Part shown: positions 33,611 to 64,000 of the stretch, in pieces
Layout: each line of letters begins with the position of its first letter
How positions within the stretch are numbered: position 1 is the first letter of the stretch
Assembly (NCBI RefSeq): GCF_021462225.1
Contig: NC_061797.1
Location: forward strand, 24,575,093 to 24,639,092
DNA from: Girardinichthys multiradiatus
Taxonomy: Eukaryota > Chordata > Actinopteri > Cyprinodontiformes > Goodeidae
Direction: 5' to 3'
DNA length: 64,000 nucleotides
Position numbers and translations under genes: made by a program
The notes under the pieces: model-generated
Seen by the model: only the letters and a program-made list of their open reading frames with translations
What the model was told of the DNA's origin: nothing
Database searches by the model: none

Positions 33611-36360
33611 CTACAAAACCAAGAAGACAACCAAAAAAAAACCCCACCAATATTCAGTCAAATCACAAAATACTGGAAATATTCCTTAAACAAAATGTGA
33701 CATATTCAGTATTCCGCTATAGCATTCAGGCAGCTCTGCTCTAAACGTTTAGAGATGCCAAACCAGGACAGATTTCAGTGCATAGAGATTGCCTGTGTGT
33801 GAACCAAAAAGTCCCCTACAACAACAATCAGTGACAGCTGATGTGAAAAACATTTAAAACAACCAGGACAAATCAGCGCTGCTGCACTGTCAGGCACTGA
33901 AAATAAACAGCCTTATAAAACAGGTTTTCTTTGTTGATGATGATAATCAGCTACCTGGATGTTTACTGGCATTAAATGGATCAGCATCCTAAAATCATTT
34001 GCAGAAGTAAATCAGCTGTCAACTTTTCCCTAATTGGTGTGAGTGTTTGTTTTTTTTTACACTTCCACTTTCAAAAAGTCATTTTTTCTCTGACGGTTGT
34101 ATTGTCGGACTGAGAGGACTTTCTTCTTTTATTTCCACTGCATTGTGTTACTTACGGGTCAAACACTTCCCAGTCTTCCTCATAGGATGCCTCTGGTGGT
34201 ACTGTTGCAGGAGGAACATCCACATACGTCACATTCAGATTGGAACCTGGAGCTTGGAGCACAATGGGAACGTTTCGAAAAACACGACGACAAACTAGCG
34301 AAGATAGCGGTAGCAGAACCGGCAGCTGCTCATGAAACAAAAACGTTTCAGTCAACTGCGATGTGGTACCTGTCAAAGGGGGGAGGTCAACATCAGCATC
34401 GAGCTCGTCTCCCTCTGCCGTAGGAGATGCCTCGAGGATGTGAGGAGGCCGTAGAGGCGGCAGGTGTGATACGCCTGAGTAGAAGTTATTAACGGGGCAC
34501 AGGTCCTGTGGGGATGTGACTGTGCTGGTGGGCGTCTCCACCACCTGTTCCATGTCCAGCTGCTTGACTATCTCCTCGGCTTCCAGAGCCTGGTCAGGAG
34601 AGTCCGAGCCCGAAGATGCTGAGAAACCAATGCAAAGAAAACTAATTTAACATACACTTCTTGCTGACACGTCAGATGCAAAATCATGACTTCACTAAGG
34701 TGACTTCTGAACAGAATACATGTGTTGTTATGAAAGACAAAATGATGAAAAACATTCACAAGGTAATATTGCAGCAAGACATCAAAAGACGTGCACGTAT
34801 AAAAACATGCCACCAAGGTTTTAACCACTCAAGACCGGTCACTACTAAATTTTACTGTTTGCGTGAGATGTTAGTAATCACTTTTAGCTGGTGAGAAGAA
34901 GTTAAAAACCGGGCTGAAGATGGTCCCAAGAAGGGTTGTCCTGGGAGGGCTGGAGGTCATCTCAACTGCGGTCGTATCCTCCAAACTGCCGTTGGGCTTC
35001 TCCTTATTCCTGTCATGATTGGTCGCTTCTGCGGGAAAGAAATACAAGGTTCAGGAGACGTGAAGGAGAAAAGCCTGATTTGAGCTGATACAGTTTAAGT
35101 TCAGAATCACCAGTGACTTACGGCCATTGATGGAGTTTTTCTTGCCTGCTCTGCTTGCAGTCCTCCGGGGAGAGTTGGTGTTGGTGGGAGTGGACGTTAT
35201 GAGGTTGTTGTCCACATCGCAATGGAGGCGTGTCTTCTTAGCTGGGCTTTCCTGTTGTAACTGACAAAAAGAAACGGCTGTAAAGACCGAAAAAAAAAAA
35301 ACCCCGCATCCTGGCCTAAAAATTCAACTGTTTCGGTATTGATAAAAATAGACAAAGCATTCATCTGTTCTGCATTATAAAATTTCAAAATGTCAATTTC
35401 TCTTCCATTTACAAAGAAAGCATTACGAAAACATAAAAATGGATAATTTTGTATGATGTAGGAAATCTTTCCCAGACACTAATGATTCATTTTAGCTAAT
35501 CGATTGTTCACTAATTGCAGGGTTTGGCGCCGACTCCAAATCGGAGCCACCTAAAAGAAACACACCTGTACCCGCAACTTTTCTGCCAGTTTCAAAATGA
35601 CTAATCTCCAAAATGCTGTGTAGAATTTAAAAGTTAATTATTTAAAAGTGACACACAAAGCAGATAGCATCATTATCCAAATGCCAAATAGGCACTGATT
35701 TAGATAAAGCATTTTGTAAAGATTCGAAGATATAGGCAGGAAAAAAAACCATATGCTACATGCTTGATATCGTTGATATCAAGACTGACTAAGAAAAGGT
35801 AATAAGGAAGTATTTAAAAATAAAAACATCCCCGATCTTCTATAGGAAAGACTTTTAGCGGAGTTGACTTTTCCATTCGCAACAAGCTTCTGTCCCTGCA
35901 CACCAACATTGTGAGCTAAAAGCTAAAATTAGACCAGAACCCGAGTTCTCGGACAAGCTGCTGCATTCCATCAGACATTTCTTAGGAAACATGACGCTCT
36001 GTAGCCAGAATTGCTGCGTTTGAGTTGGGCACATGAAGAGCACAATAGTAAATAAAACTTTTTATCTGGCACTTCTGAATATGATTGAGATTAGCACCAA
36101 GCAGGACACCACCTCTATCCCCCTGACCTGCTTTAATGCTCCTAAAAGAGACTGCATTCACATGAGTGACTATGCGCTCATAATAGAGGTACCTTGACAG
36201 CATTTCCTCGGATGAACTTCTTTATAGTGGATAATATTCCCCTTCCTCCGCTGGCAGGAGGGTCGTCTTCTACCTCTGAATGCCTCCTCTTGGTTCGGGA
36301 CGTCCGGCTTGTCAGAGCGGGGTTTTGATGCTGAGACGCCTTACGCATTCTCAGCCTCAT
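28938..36360 (-). CDS. ctdspl2: CTD small phosphatase-like protein 2 (complete, 12 coding exons)
   Basis: CTDSPL2 is a HAD-superfamily Ser/Thr phosphatase of the FCP1/SCP group. It acts mainly in the nucleus, with the RNA polymerase II tail and SMADs among reported substrates. Exons: 36193-36360, 35122-35260, 34882-35028, 34370-34618, 34156-34252, 33499-33610, 33325-33411, 33170-33232, 33004-33083, 32652-32778, 29911-30006, 28938-29003. Phases agree throughout and give 476 residues, close to the human length of about 466. The ATG has an A at -3 (AACAATGAGG) and starts [10 protein letters not shown], the family N-terminus. The catalytic DxDxT loop is LDLDETLVH; the sequence ends [11 protein letters not shown]. 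The N-terminal half is basic and low in complexity ([27 protein letters not shown]); the C-terminal half is strongly conserved. Teleosts may have two copies; I cannot assign a or b. Confidence 0.96.
30288..30342 (+). repeat. Teleost repeat tail, split by an insertion
   Basis: The sequence GTAGTGTAAAGCGCTTTGGG followed by AAAGCACTATACA is the 3' tail of a repeat common in fish. Its continuation (ACAAGTGTGGGCCATTGACC) resumes at about 32205, beyond the inserted element. The repeat was therefore there first. Confidence 0.65.
30343..32202. mobile_element. 1.86-kb non-autonomous DNA element with CAGGGTTC ends and GC-rich core
   Basis: The ends are CAGGGTTC (30343-30350) and GAACCCTG (32195-32202), flanked by TATACA on both sides (30337-30342 and 32203-32208). 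The right sub-terminal part (TTTCAAGGATTTCAAGCACC) is a motif I know from common fish DNA elements. The core around 30500-31280 is GC- and CpG-rich and contains TGACGTCA and GACGTC boxes. No transposase was recognised. The CAGGG end suggests hAT, but a 6-bp duplication is short for hAT. It lies in a ctdspl2 intron. Confidence 0.68.
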
Positions 36361-36383
36361 TGTTTTAGCACTCACATGTAAGG
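34156..36383 (-). CDS. ctdspl2: ctdspl2 exons 1-5: N-terminal regulatory region
   Basis: The start exon extends to a splice acceptor at 36383, so it begins with 23 bp of 5' UTR. Exons 35122-35260, 34882-35028, 34370-34618 and 34156-34252 follow. Recognisable family blocks are [49 protein letters not shown] and [10 protein letters not shown]. The 117 bp between the last two exons is treated as an intron, although it is open and in frame. Confidence 0.9.
34253..34369 (-). other. Short in-frame intron of ctdspl2 (117 bp)
   Basis: It is bounded on the minus strand by CCTTTGACAG|gtacca and gctccaag|CTCCAGG. Removing it restores the family sequence D-L-P-P-L-T-A-P-G, like human PPLTAPV. Its length is a multiple of three and it has no stop, so retention would add 39 residues without changing the frame. 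The donor and the polypyrimidine tract are both weak. Confidence 0.65.
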
Positions 36384-39300
36384 CTGTTGTGAGAATAAAA
36401 GAAAACATTTGGAAATTAGGAAAGATGGCGAGATGGGAGCAGGAAAACATTATGGATGTACAGGAAAAATACAGAGAACACACTTTATCTTGTTTTAATA
36501 ACGGATAGGTCTCAAAGATGCATCTGTGTGTAAGGAGCAATATTGGTTCTTTCTCTGCCAACATCTGGATGTATTCAAGATCCCATTTCACTTACATCAG
36601 AGGATCACAGCAGCCACAGCTGGCTTTACTTCCATTGTACAGTTAAGAAGGGAGCATTTCTCAGGATCATATAATAAACAAGTTTTATAAACACTACCTA
36701 GGAATGATGACATGGACATAAGATCAAGGTTTCAGTCACAGCAACGAAATACAGATTAATTTGACCACAAGCAATGACCAAAAGTTAGTCGTGGGAGAAA
36801 TAAACCAAGACATCTGTAGAGATATTTACACTCAATCTGTGAGATTGAGTAGCCCAATATTACAGATTGGAAAACAACACATTAACCGTTAATCACACAA
36901 ACCCTTTTCCCTTACGTAAGAAAACAAAATGTGTCCAGACATATCCGCAAGCAGTCAGGAACCACTCCAGATGCAACAGCGCCTTCTCGGTTCAAGCTGT
37001 ACATGCTGCACACTGTAAATGTCCTTCACCACATCTGGTTTACATTTACACAACGGCATAACCGTGAATAGAATATAAGTGGTGTTCAAGCCGACGTGCA
37101 GAGAAAAAAAAAAAGGACAACCTTTCCAGAGTACATGGTAAGATTTAAATTACAGGAAAACAGGGGAAGGGAAAAGTGGTACAAGCAAGAATGTTGCTGC
37201 GGCTTAAGAGTAACAAACTCAACTAAAGGCAGCGAAACTAAATTAGTTCAAGTAAAGTCGATTGGGAATAACAAACTACAATTTGTTATTGAATACATAT
37301 TTAAGATTCTGTAATATCTTTATGTATTAAATTCCACCAAAGTTTACAACTAGGCCAATGATGAGATTAAAACAGTGGAAGTAGGAGTTTTGTTTTGGAT
37401 CCCATAGTTGCCACTAAACAGCCAGTCTTCTTGTATGTTTGTAAGTTTTATAATCTCACAGGCTCCATCTCTATGAAAAAGATCTAAAACTTTTTTTTTC
37501 TTCTTTGCTTTAGAAATTATTTTAAATTTCAATCATGCAGAATCTTAAAAATATTACAGGATCATCACTTTTAAGCAAGCAGATGTAGTTGATATAAACT
37601 GTTTTCCCTCTTGACTCCATGCTAATTTCCATAAGACTAATCTATCTGAAAGTAACAACAGTACTTGTGTGCAATTTCGTTTGATTTCTGACACAGTTCA
37701 TTGATTTAATACCAGTCTTCCTGCTTCAGAATCCAGTATTTCTTTGATTTACAGAAGGAGCCACGTCAAACTGTTAAAATCTGCCGATACACTTACTTCC
37801 CTATTTTCACTTACATATAACACAGGCCCTCCGAGGTGCTTTCCTAAGATGTAACCAATCTCCTATTTGACCTTTTGCTGCCTACATATTGTTGATCACC
37901 CTTTTTCCAATCACTGCCCAGAGCAAAATTAAGGTTGGCTACCCCCCGTCCAATATCTGTTTCCTCTAGTTACATAAATACATACATTTTATTTACATAA
38001 ACACACCTAGATAACTTTCGATTTTTCTGGCCATGGAGTTGCAGCTTCATCACTGAAAACTGACAGATGAATCAAACTGAGATTCATGCCAACATTTCAC
38101 CACACAGCTCATTTTTTTTTTTTTTTTTTTTTTTATGTCACTCTTCTAGTCTTGACTTCCACTCCTTTAAATGATGCAGTGCATCTCTGTAAGGTTCTAT
38201 AACGCAGCTACATTGAAATGGAAAAAGGAAAAATCTTCGATATCTAAACACTGCATGACCTGACAGGGAGGATGGCAACAGGAAACCTGCAATACATAAC
38301 ATCCACCTTTCCAGGCAATCAGCCACGGATCATGCACACTGCTGGCTGCGAGTAAGTGAGCGGGAAATAAGAACATCCATGCAACTGTGGGGAGGCTAGT
38401 ACTAGTTAGCTTTGGACACAGCGAAGAAACAAATGAGACCCTTCCAATAACCCGCTAGTACTGCCGAAATGTATATAGTTAGCTAAGAAGGGCAAGCGAG
38501 CACCGCTTAGCTCAAAATCAAAAGTAATCCAGTCAACGACAAATCCTTTGCAATTATTTAAAACCACTCTCTGATATATGGTTGTAAAAGTTGCAGCAAA
38601 TAAATCCGATTTAAAAGCTCTGCTGTGTTACCAGAGTGTGTACAGTGCTTTCTTTAAGTGCCGAGTTTAAGCAATTAGCCCTGCTAAAAAGCAACGGTTG
38701 TAGTCACGAACAGTTTAAATTAAACTACACCCGAAGGAGCGTTAGCATTTTAACATCCCAAAACCTAAACAGACCATCTCACCGTGGCCAAGCGAGTGCG
38801 GCATCATAGCCCGAATGACAAGTCAAAAATAATGAGGCTTTTTAATTAAATCGAACAATGTATAGGTTGCCGATGTGCATCTCGCCGTGAATATTTGACA
38901 TATTTAATCAAATCAGACAGTACAATAACGCCGCTAAATTTGATGTAGTCACACTTCAGTAAACTAACTACATGGAAGGTAATTCATCTAATGAATTATA
39001 AAGAGATGTTTTAACATATTTTAAAATTATACTGGGAAATGCAGTTCGAGCGCTAACGTAAAGCTCGTAAAGCGCTGCTGTGGAATGCCAACCTGAACGC
39101 TAGCTTCGTTAGCTGGCTAACCGCATAGCCAAGCAGCAGTTTAGTGTTAAATTTTCATTTTTTAAACCCAATAACACCACCATTTACTGTGTGTCTGGTT
39201 ATACGTGAAACAAGTATTTACTTAAGGGCTTCGTCGCAACGTCAGTAATGGCTGAATTTGAATAAAACGTGAGGAATTAAGTCATGTCGATGGAGGGCCG

Positions 39301-39472
39301 TGAATTAGCTTAGCCGTTAGCTTCACATTACGAAGCCTTCCCGCAGAACCGCTTCAGGCTAACAGATGTGCACAGGCATGGAGAGGAACATAAATCTCCC
39401 CTCAATAGCTTCGATTACATAAACACAAACCCAAGGATGCACGAACAGTTAAAAAAAAAATGTGCGACTTAC
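36384..39472. other. ctdspl2 first intron, nothing recognised
   Basis: This is the intron between the probable untranslated first exon and the start exon. A/T-rich, with a T run at 38111-38134. No coding frame, RNA gene or transposon was recognised. Confidence 0.45.
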
Positions 39473-39700
39473 TGTAGTGTGACCCGCTGTACGTGACAAT
39501 AACGACTCAAGGCAAATTAAACATCACAACACAGGTACTGGCTGTTTTTTTCCCCCTCCGTTGTATTTTTGCTGTTTAAGGACCGTCTTCGAAATGACAC
39601 ACTGCTGTGCTACCAGGCGCCATTTCCCGCCTCTGCTCTGTCTCCCCGAGCCAGATACCCGTATGGGACAGAGACACACCCCCTGACTTACCTCTCTGAC
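39473..39700 (-). promoter_or_regulatory. Probable ctdspl2 promoter and untranslated first exon
   Basis: A strong donor on the minus strand (CACTACA|gtaagtcg, near 39473) could end a non-coding exon 1. About 150 bp upstream is GGCGGGAAATGGCGCC (39615-39631), which combines an E2F-like TTTCCCGC and a YY1-like AAATGGCG, a pattern common at TATA-less start sites. The flanking DNA is richer in G+C than the surroundings. No transcript evidence is available. Confidence 0.5.
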
Positions 39701-41948
39701 AAACACCAGGCAATCCGACCGCAGCAACCACTGCAGCCGAAGCTCCACAGTCTTGAGAGATTTCGTTATGCGTTAAACATGCTGGTGACACAACCAAACT
39801 TATCTCATCATCGTACCGTTTTAACCCATCAGAGAGCTTCAACCTGGCGACACATAAATTAATATGCTTCATCAATTTGCGCGGTTTGCCTCCCCCCTCC
39901 ACTAATTTCATTCAGGGGGAATAAACTTTCCCACACATAGGATTGCTGTAAACACAAAAATAATACATTAGGGATTTCATTTTGTCTCTTATCATACGGC
40001 CTCAGATCTTAGACAGCATTCTATCATTTTACATTCACAAATGTACTTTTCCAGACTCAAATTTTTTTGTGCATGAATTATAATAAATATTTACTTTCTC
40101 AATAGCTGAAGCGTAGCTTACTTGTTAACTTAGGTTGGGTCAATATAAATTTGTCATCTTATGTTACTGATGTTTGGCTCTGGCATTTGAGTCAATTGAG
40201 CCATAAAATCAGTTAACTTTATTGCCTTTGACACAGTAGCTGCCAAGACTCAAATCTGTTTTTCCAATTGTAACCTAGTTAAATATACTATCCTGAGTAG
40301 GTTTGGTACATTTTAATTCCCAAACTACAACAATAATTACAAAAATATTAATAGTAATAATACAATTAAATGGAAAAAAGCAGTGGAAGACACATAAGAC
40401 GCTAAATGACATGATTGAAAATCTGGACTTTTTCTTTTCTTGCATACACTGGCTTTAACAGCTGCTTTTGTTATACAGCAAAGGTCTGGTAACTTCAAAA
40501 TATACTTAAAGGTAAATTAACGAAAACGGTGTCAATGGAAGCAACGTCTGATGCAGTAAATTCATGACAAAACGCATAGGACTGTTTTCAATGAAGTCAA
40601 TGATGTTTGGCCTCTAGTAAGTCGATGCAAAACAGGGCTATCATTTGAGCAATTTCAATCTTCAGAACTGTACTGTATCAGAACCGTTTAATTGGTGTTT
40701 TAGGAAGTTTATTCTTCAGTTTTTTTACAACTAACCGACCAGAGAATGCAGTTGAAAATTTTTCTTTATGGCTAAACGGGTCAGTCTTTGAAGTACTCAT
40801 GCTATTTAATGTAAAATATACCTTTTAAAATACAGAATAAGAAAACAGAGACTCTTACACACACAGTAATTGGCCTTTTTTCACAACAGCTTCCAAAGTA
40901 AAGCATATACTAAAACTGATCAGATAACAGAATTTAGTATTAGTTAAATTGGTCAAGTAAGGCAATGATAAATATTTTTGATAAATACAATATTTTAATG
41001 TTCTTTGCATTAGAAGCTGTGTCAACTAAACCATCCCCACTACCACCGATCTATAAGCGCGACAAGTGACAAAAGACATGAAGTATCAGCTTTAATAAAA
41101 TTACATTACATTCGATGCGCCCTTCAGTGAAAAATCTTTTTTTCAGTTTGCACAAACAACTGATTTTGTTGTTTTTTGTTTTGTTTTTTTACAGATTTCC
41201 CCAAAAGGTGAGAAATTATATTTCCTCGGTACAAATATTAACAATTCAACTACATCAAAGTTCAAGAGACCTCATTGGTGGAAGCATGTGTAACGTCTGT
41301 TTGTTCCTAACGCCATCCTAAGTATTGCTTAAGCAGTAGGTGTGAGGATAGAAAACCTTCTGACACATGCAGTGGCATTTAAAAACAGAACGAGGAGCAC
41401 TTCTGGGTCTCTGTCACAAAAACAAAGAGGTTTGTTAGGCCGTAAACAAAGTCCTTGGCAAGTGAATCTTCCCCTCCAGTAAAAAAGAAAAAAATAAGTC
41501 TTCTTTGTAGGCATTTCATCTTAGAGAGCCCCGATTAGTTTGTTTGATAAATATCTCAGAAAGCGATTTTTTTATATATGAGGCAAAAGGAAAAGAAAAA
41601 GCAACTAAAGAAAAGGCGACTTGTTCCAAAAGTTCGGAGAGGAATCTGTGAGACCAGTCCATGAAGAGCTGAAGAAGTTATCCAGTACCAAAATGCAGTG
41701 ACGAACAGTACATCATCCCTACTGTCATAACTTAAAATACATTAGCAATTCTATAGCAGCTCAGGAGAATGCTGTTTAATTTCTACAAATATTATTCAGA
41801 ATTAGTTTGAATGTCTGTTTGCCAGAATAGTCACTGAAAAAGCCCCCTGTAAGTGCTTGGACAAAGTGATGCTCCAACTAATTTTTCAGGAGACAACCTC
41901 GATGGCAGAGGACAGTTCTTAATAGGCTATAGCTGAGTGAGCTTCCAT
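39701..41948. other. Intergenic sequence and probable golm2 3' UTR
   Basis: This lies between the ctdspl2 promoter and the golm2 stop codon. The part next to 41949 should be golm2 3' UTR. I could not fix its polyadenylation site, and no other feature was recognised. Confidence 0.45.
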
Positions 41949-50330
<8,382 letters not shown>

Positions 50331-50902
50331 GCACTTTGGAGCTCCTCTGATTGTAAACTGGCAGTTTTGTCCCAAAGGTCCCACAGAGATTCCTGGTTTC
50401 TGACCTGACGTCGGTGTTAGCTCCTATGAACGTCCAGCTAATCTCCTGACACTAGCTAGCGCTGCAGCCACAGAGATGCAGGAGCAGCATCAGCTGCTGT
50501 CAAATAAAACGCTTTTCTTTCTTACAGCTCAAACGAAACCATCGCATAACAACTAAACGCATTCAACAATACACCACCACCACAAGCTTTCAGGGTATCT
50601 CACTATTCTTTGCCTACCAAACGTCCTTTGTACGGGTTAAGTGTCTGCACACACTCCGTCCCACTTCCGCTCCATTTCAAAATAAAAGCCCCCATCCACG
50701 AAGAGACACCCCCCCCCCCCTCCCAAAAAAACCAACAACAAAAAAAACCACGTTCACAGGTTTGTTTGTTCGTTTACTACAACAGAACATTTAAGCCACG
50801 ACGAGATCTCTAGATACACGCGTGGAAGAGTGAAAACTATGTTGCTAAAAAGAATGACACCTGTATGATGCTTCAATTTGTAAACCGGAAGTATTGTAAA
50901 AT

Positions 50903-50952
50903 GCGGATATTCTTTCTTTCTATATATCTATATAGAAAGAAAGAATATCCGC
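50903..50952. repeat. Perfect 24-bp palindrome with 2-nt centre
   Basis: The arms 50903-50926 and 50929-50952 are exact reverse complements (GCGGATATTCTTTC...GAAAGAATATCCGC) with only TC between them. It can form a cruciform or a tight hairpin. It lies between golm2 and the ENTREP gene. Confidence 0.95.
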
Positions 50953-51569
50953 ACAACACGTTTTATGACTCAGTCCTGTTTTATATTAAAAGTGGTGGCG
51001 GTGGTATGATGGCACTGGGAATATTTTCTTAGAACACTTTTTTTCAAAACGTCAATGCAGTCATTTGATTGGGCAAAAAAACGCTATCCCGTGTGAAAAA
51101 AAGTATTCCTGAAAGGATATCACATTAAGATTTATTTCATCCATCATGTTCTGTTGTTCAGGGTCATAGTCATAGTCATAAGAGTGTAAGAGGTAAGATG
51201 TACCCTGAACAGGGTACCAGTCCATACTGTACGCAAGGCATTTAAAAAAGAAAAATTCCAAGTTTTGAGTACCAGTTTCTCAGGTATACACCATACTAAT
51301 CACAACTTGTTGCCACATTGAAGCTCATAAATTTGATACGCTGCATTTTTAGTAATTTGGTCGCATTGCTTATAGAATTGCTGCAGCTTCATTAATACAA
51401 TTTGCAAATCTGCATGATTCTACAAGTGAAAAAACATAAAAACATTCCTGGAATGAAGATCAGTGTCAATGGATATAAATTACACTATCCACTATAGCAT
51501 TGCAAATTAAGACAAAAGAGAAAAAGGGGGATTTATTTGTTTACTACAAAAAAAAAGTCAAACTCAGTC

Positions 51570-52187
51570 AAAACTAAAAATGGATATTTTATTGTAACAC
51601 TTATAAGAATTGTAACACAATGAGGTAAGTTAAATAATCCACATTTGTGATGTTTTTGAACCACAAAATATTTACCACCTTATCAGGAACATTTCCACAA
51701 GTCAGCAAACAATGGCCAGCAGTGCCCATCCCATCATTTCAGTTCACAGTTTAATACAAACATATTTATCTTTGTTTTTCATGAGGACAAGAGGAATACA
51801 GACAACAGAGATGTCTCTCCATCTCCGTCGCATATTCAGGCTTACCCGTTGGGTTATTAGTTTCTTTTCATATGGAGATGAAATTCAGTAGAAAAGGTCC
51901 CCTGAGGGAGAAAAACATTCTTTTGTTTGTTTCGGATGAGAAAGAAGCCACTACAGACACTGGCAGACTCTGACGGAGTTTGCTACCAATTTTGCTGATG
52001 ACTTATAACGGTCTCGCAGGGCACTGCTAGCAGTATGGGAGCATTTCAGACACTTTGTACCACAGCCACACTGAGCAAACATTGATCCCATAACGTCTGG
52101 AGAGGTATTATTTACTCTGCAGTCATCTGCTGCACAGGGCAGCAACATCAGCACACCAGAATGCCCTCAGAGTCTTGACCCAAGTGG
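51570..52187 (-). other. Probable 3' UTR of the ENTREP gene
   Basis: On the minus strand an AATAAA lies at 51588-51593, about 600 bp beyond the stop codon, in an A/T-rich setting. This is the best candidate for the transcript end. It is an inference from the signal only. Confidence 0.45.
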
Positions 52188-63796
<11,609 letters not shown>

Positions 63797-64000
63797 CTAA
63801 AGGACAACAGACAGAGGAGGAGCCCGTTAGAGGAGAAGAAAACAAAAAGGAGAGAGAGAAATACAAGACTGCAGGAAAGAAGGAGCTGAGGAAAACACTG
63901 AATGTGGAAAAAATGGGAATCATTAAACGGTCTAATAGCAAGGTGAGAGGTAAGATAGGACAATTTTTTTTTCTAACTAGTAAAATATTAAATAGGATGT
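63797..64000. other. ENTREP intron at the right edge
   Basis: Purine-rich intron sequence upstream of the first visible ENTREP exon. No further exon was seen before the window ends. Confidence 0.5.

Overview
This window is nuclear DNA from a ray-finned fish, most probably a teleost. Compact multi-exon genes have GT-AG introns. The repeat load is typical of teleosts: several Tc1/mariner families, a piggyBac relic, a solo LTR, MITE-like elements and a Rex3/RTE-type LINE fragment. The protein-coding exons match vertebrate families that I recognise. I cannot name the species.

Four genes lie head to tail on the minus strand. (1) About 378-24434: a stereocilin-like gene (strc), with 19 coding exons modelled; its 3' end lies beyond the left edge. 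(2) 28938-36360 (CDS): complete ctdspl2, a CTD-type nuclear phosphatase, with a probable non-coding first exon near 39.5 kb. (3) 41949-49956 (CDS): complete golm2 (casc4), a type II Golgi membrane protein. (4) 52188 to beyond 63796: the 3' part of an ENTREP/FAM189 gene, probably entrep2, whose 5' exons lie past the right edge. Every exon junction was placed by hand, and reading phase is conserved across all of them. Relatives of all four genes lie on the proximal half of human chromosome 15q, so the cluster looks like conserved synteny. The proteins do not form one pathway: stereocilin acts at hair-cell stereocilia, CTDSPL2 in the nucleus, GOLM2 in the Golgi and ENTREP on endosomes.

All recognisable mobile elements lie in introns or between genes. 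The most notable are: a Tc1-like element with an intact 334-codon DD34E transposase and about 200-bp inverted repeats inside the ENTREP intron (56091-57700); two copies of a different Tc1 family whose catalytic spacing I count as DD36E (585-1701 and 13344-14304); a solo LTR with a clean 4-bp target duplication (12273-12696); and a 1.86-kb element with short CAGGGTTC termini, a 6-bp duplication and a GC-rich core, inserted into an older repeat (30343-32202).

I found no tRNA, rRNA, CRISPR array or operon-like feature, and no clear sign of an undescribed molecular system. The most unusual coding features are the tandem Cys/Trp module and the coding microsatellite of stereocilin, and an in-frame 117-bp mini-intron in ctdspl2.
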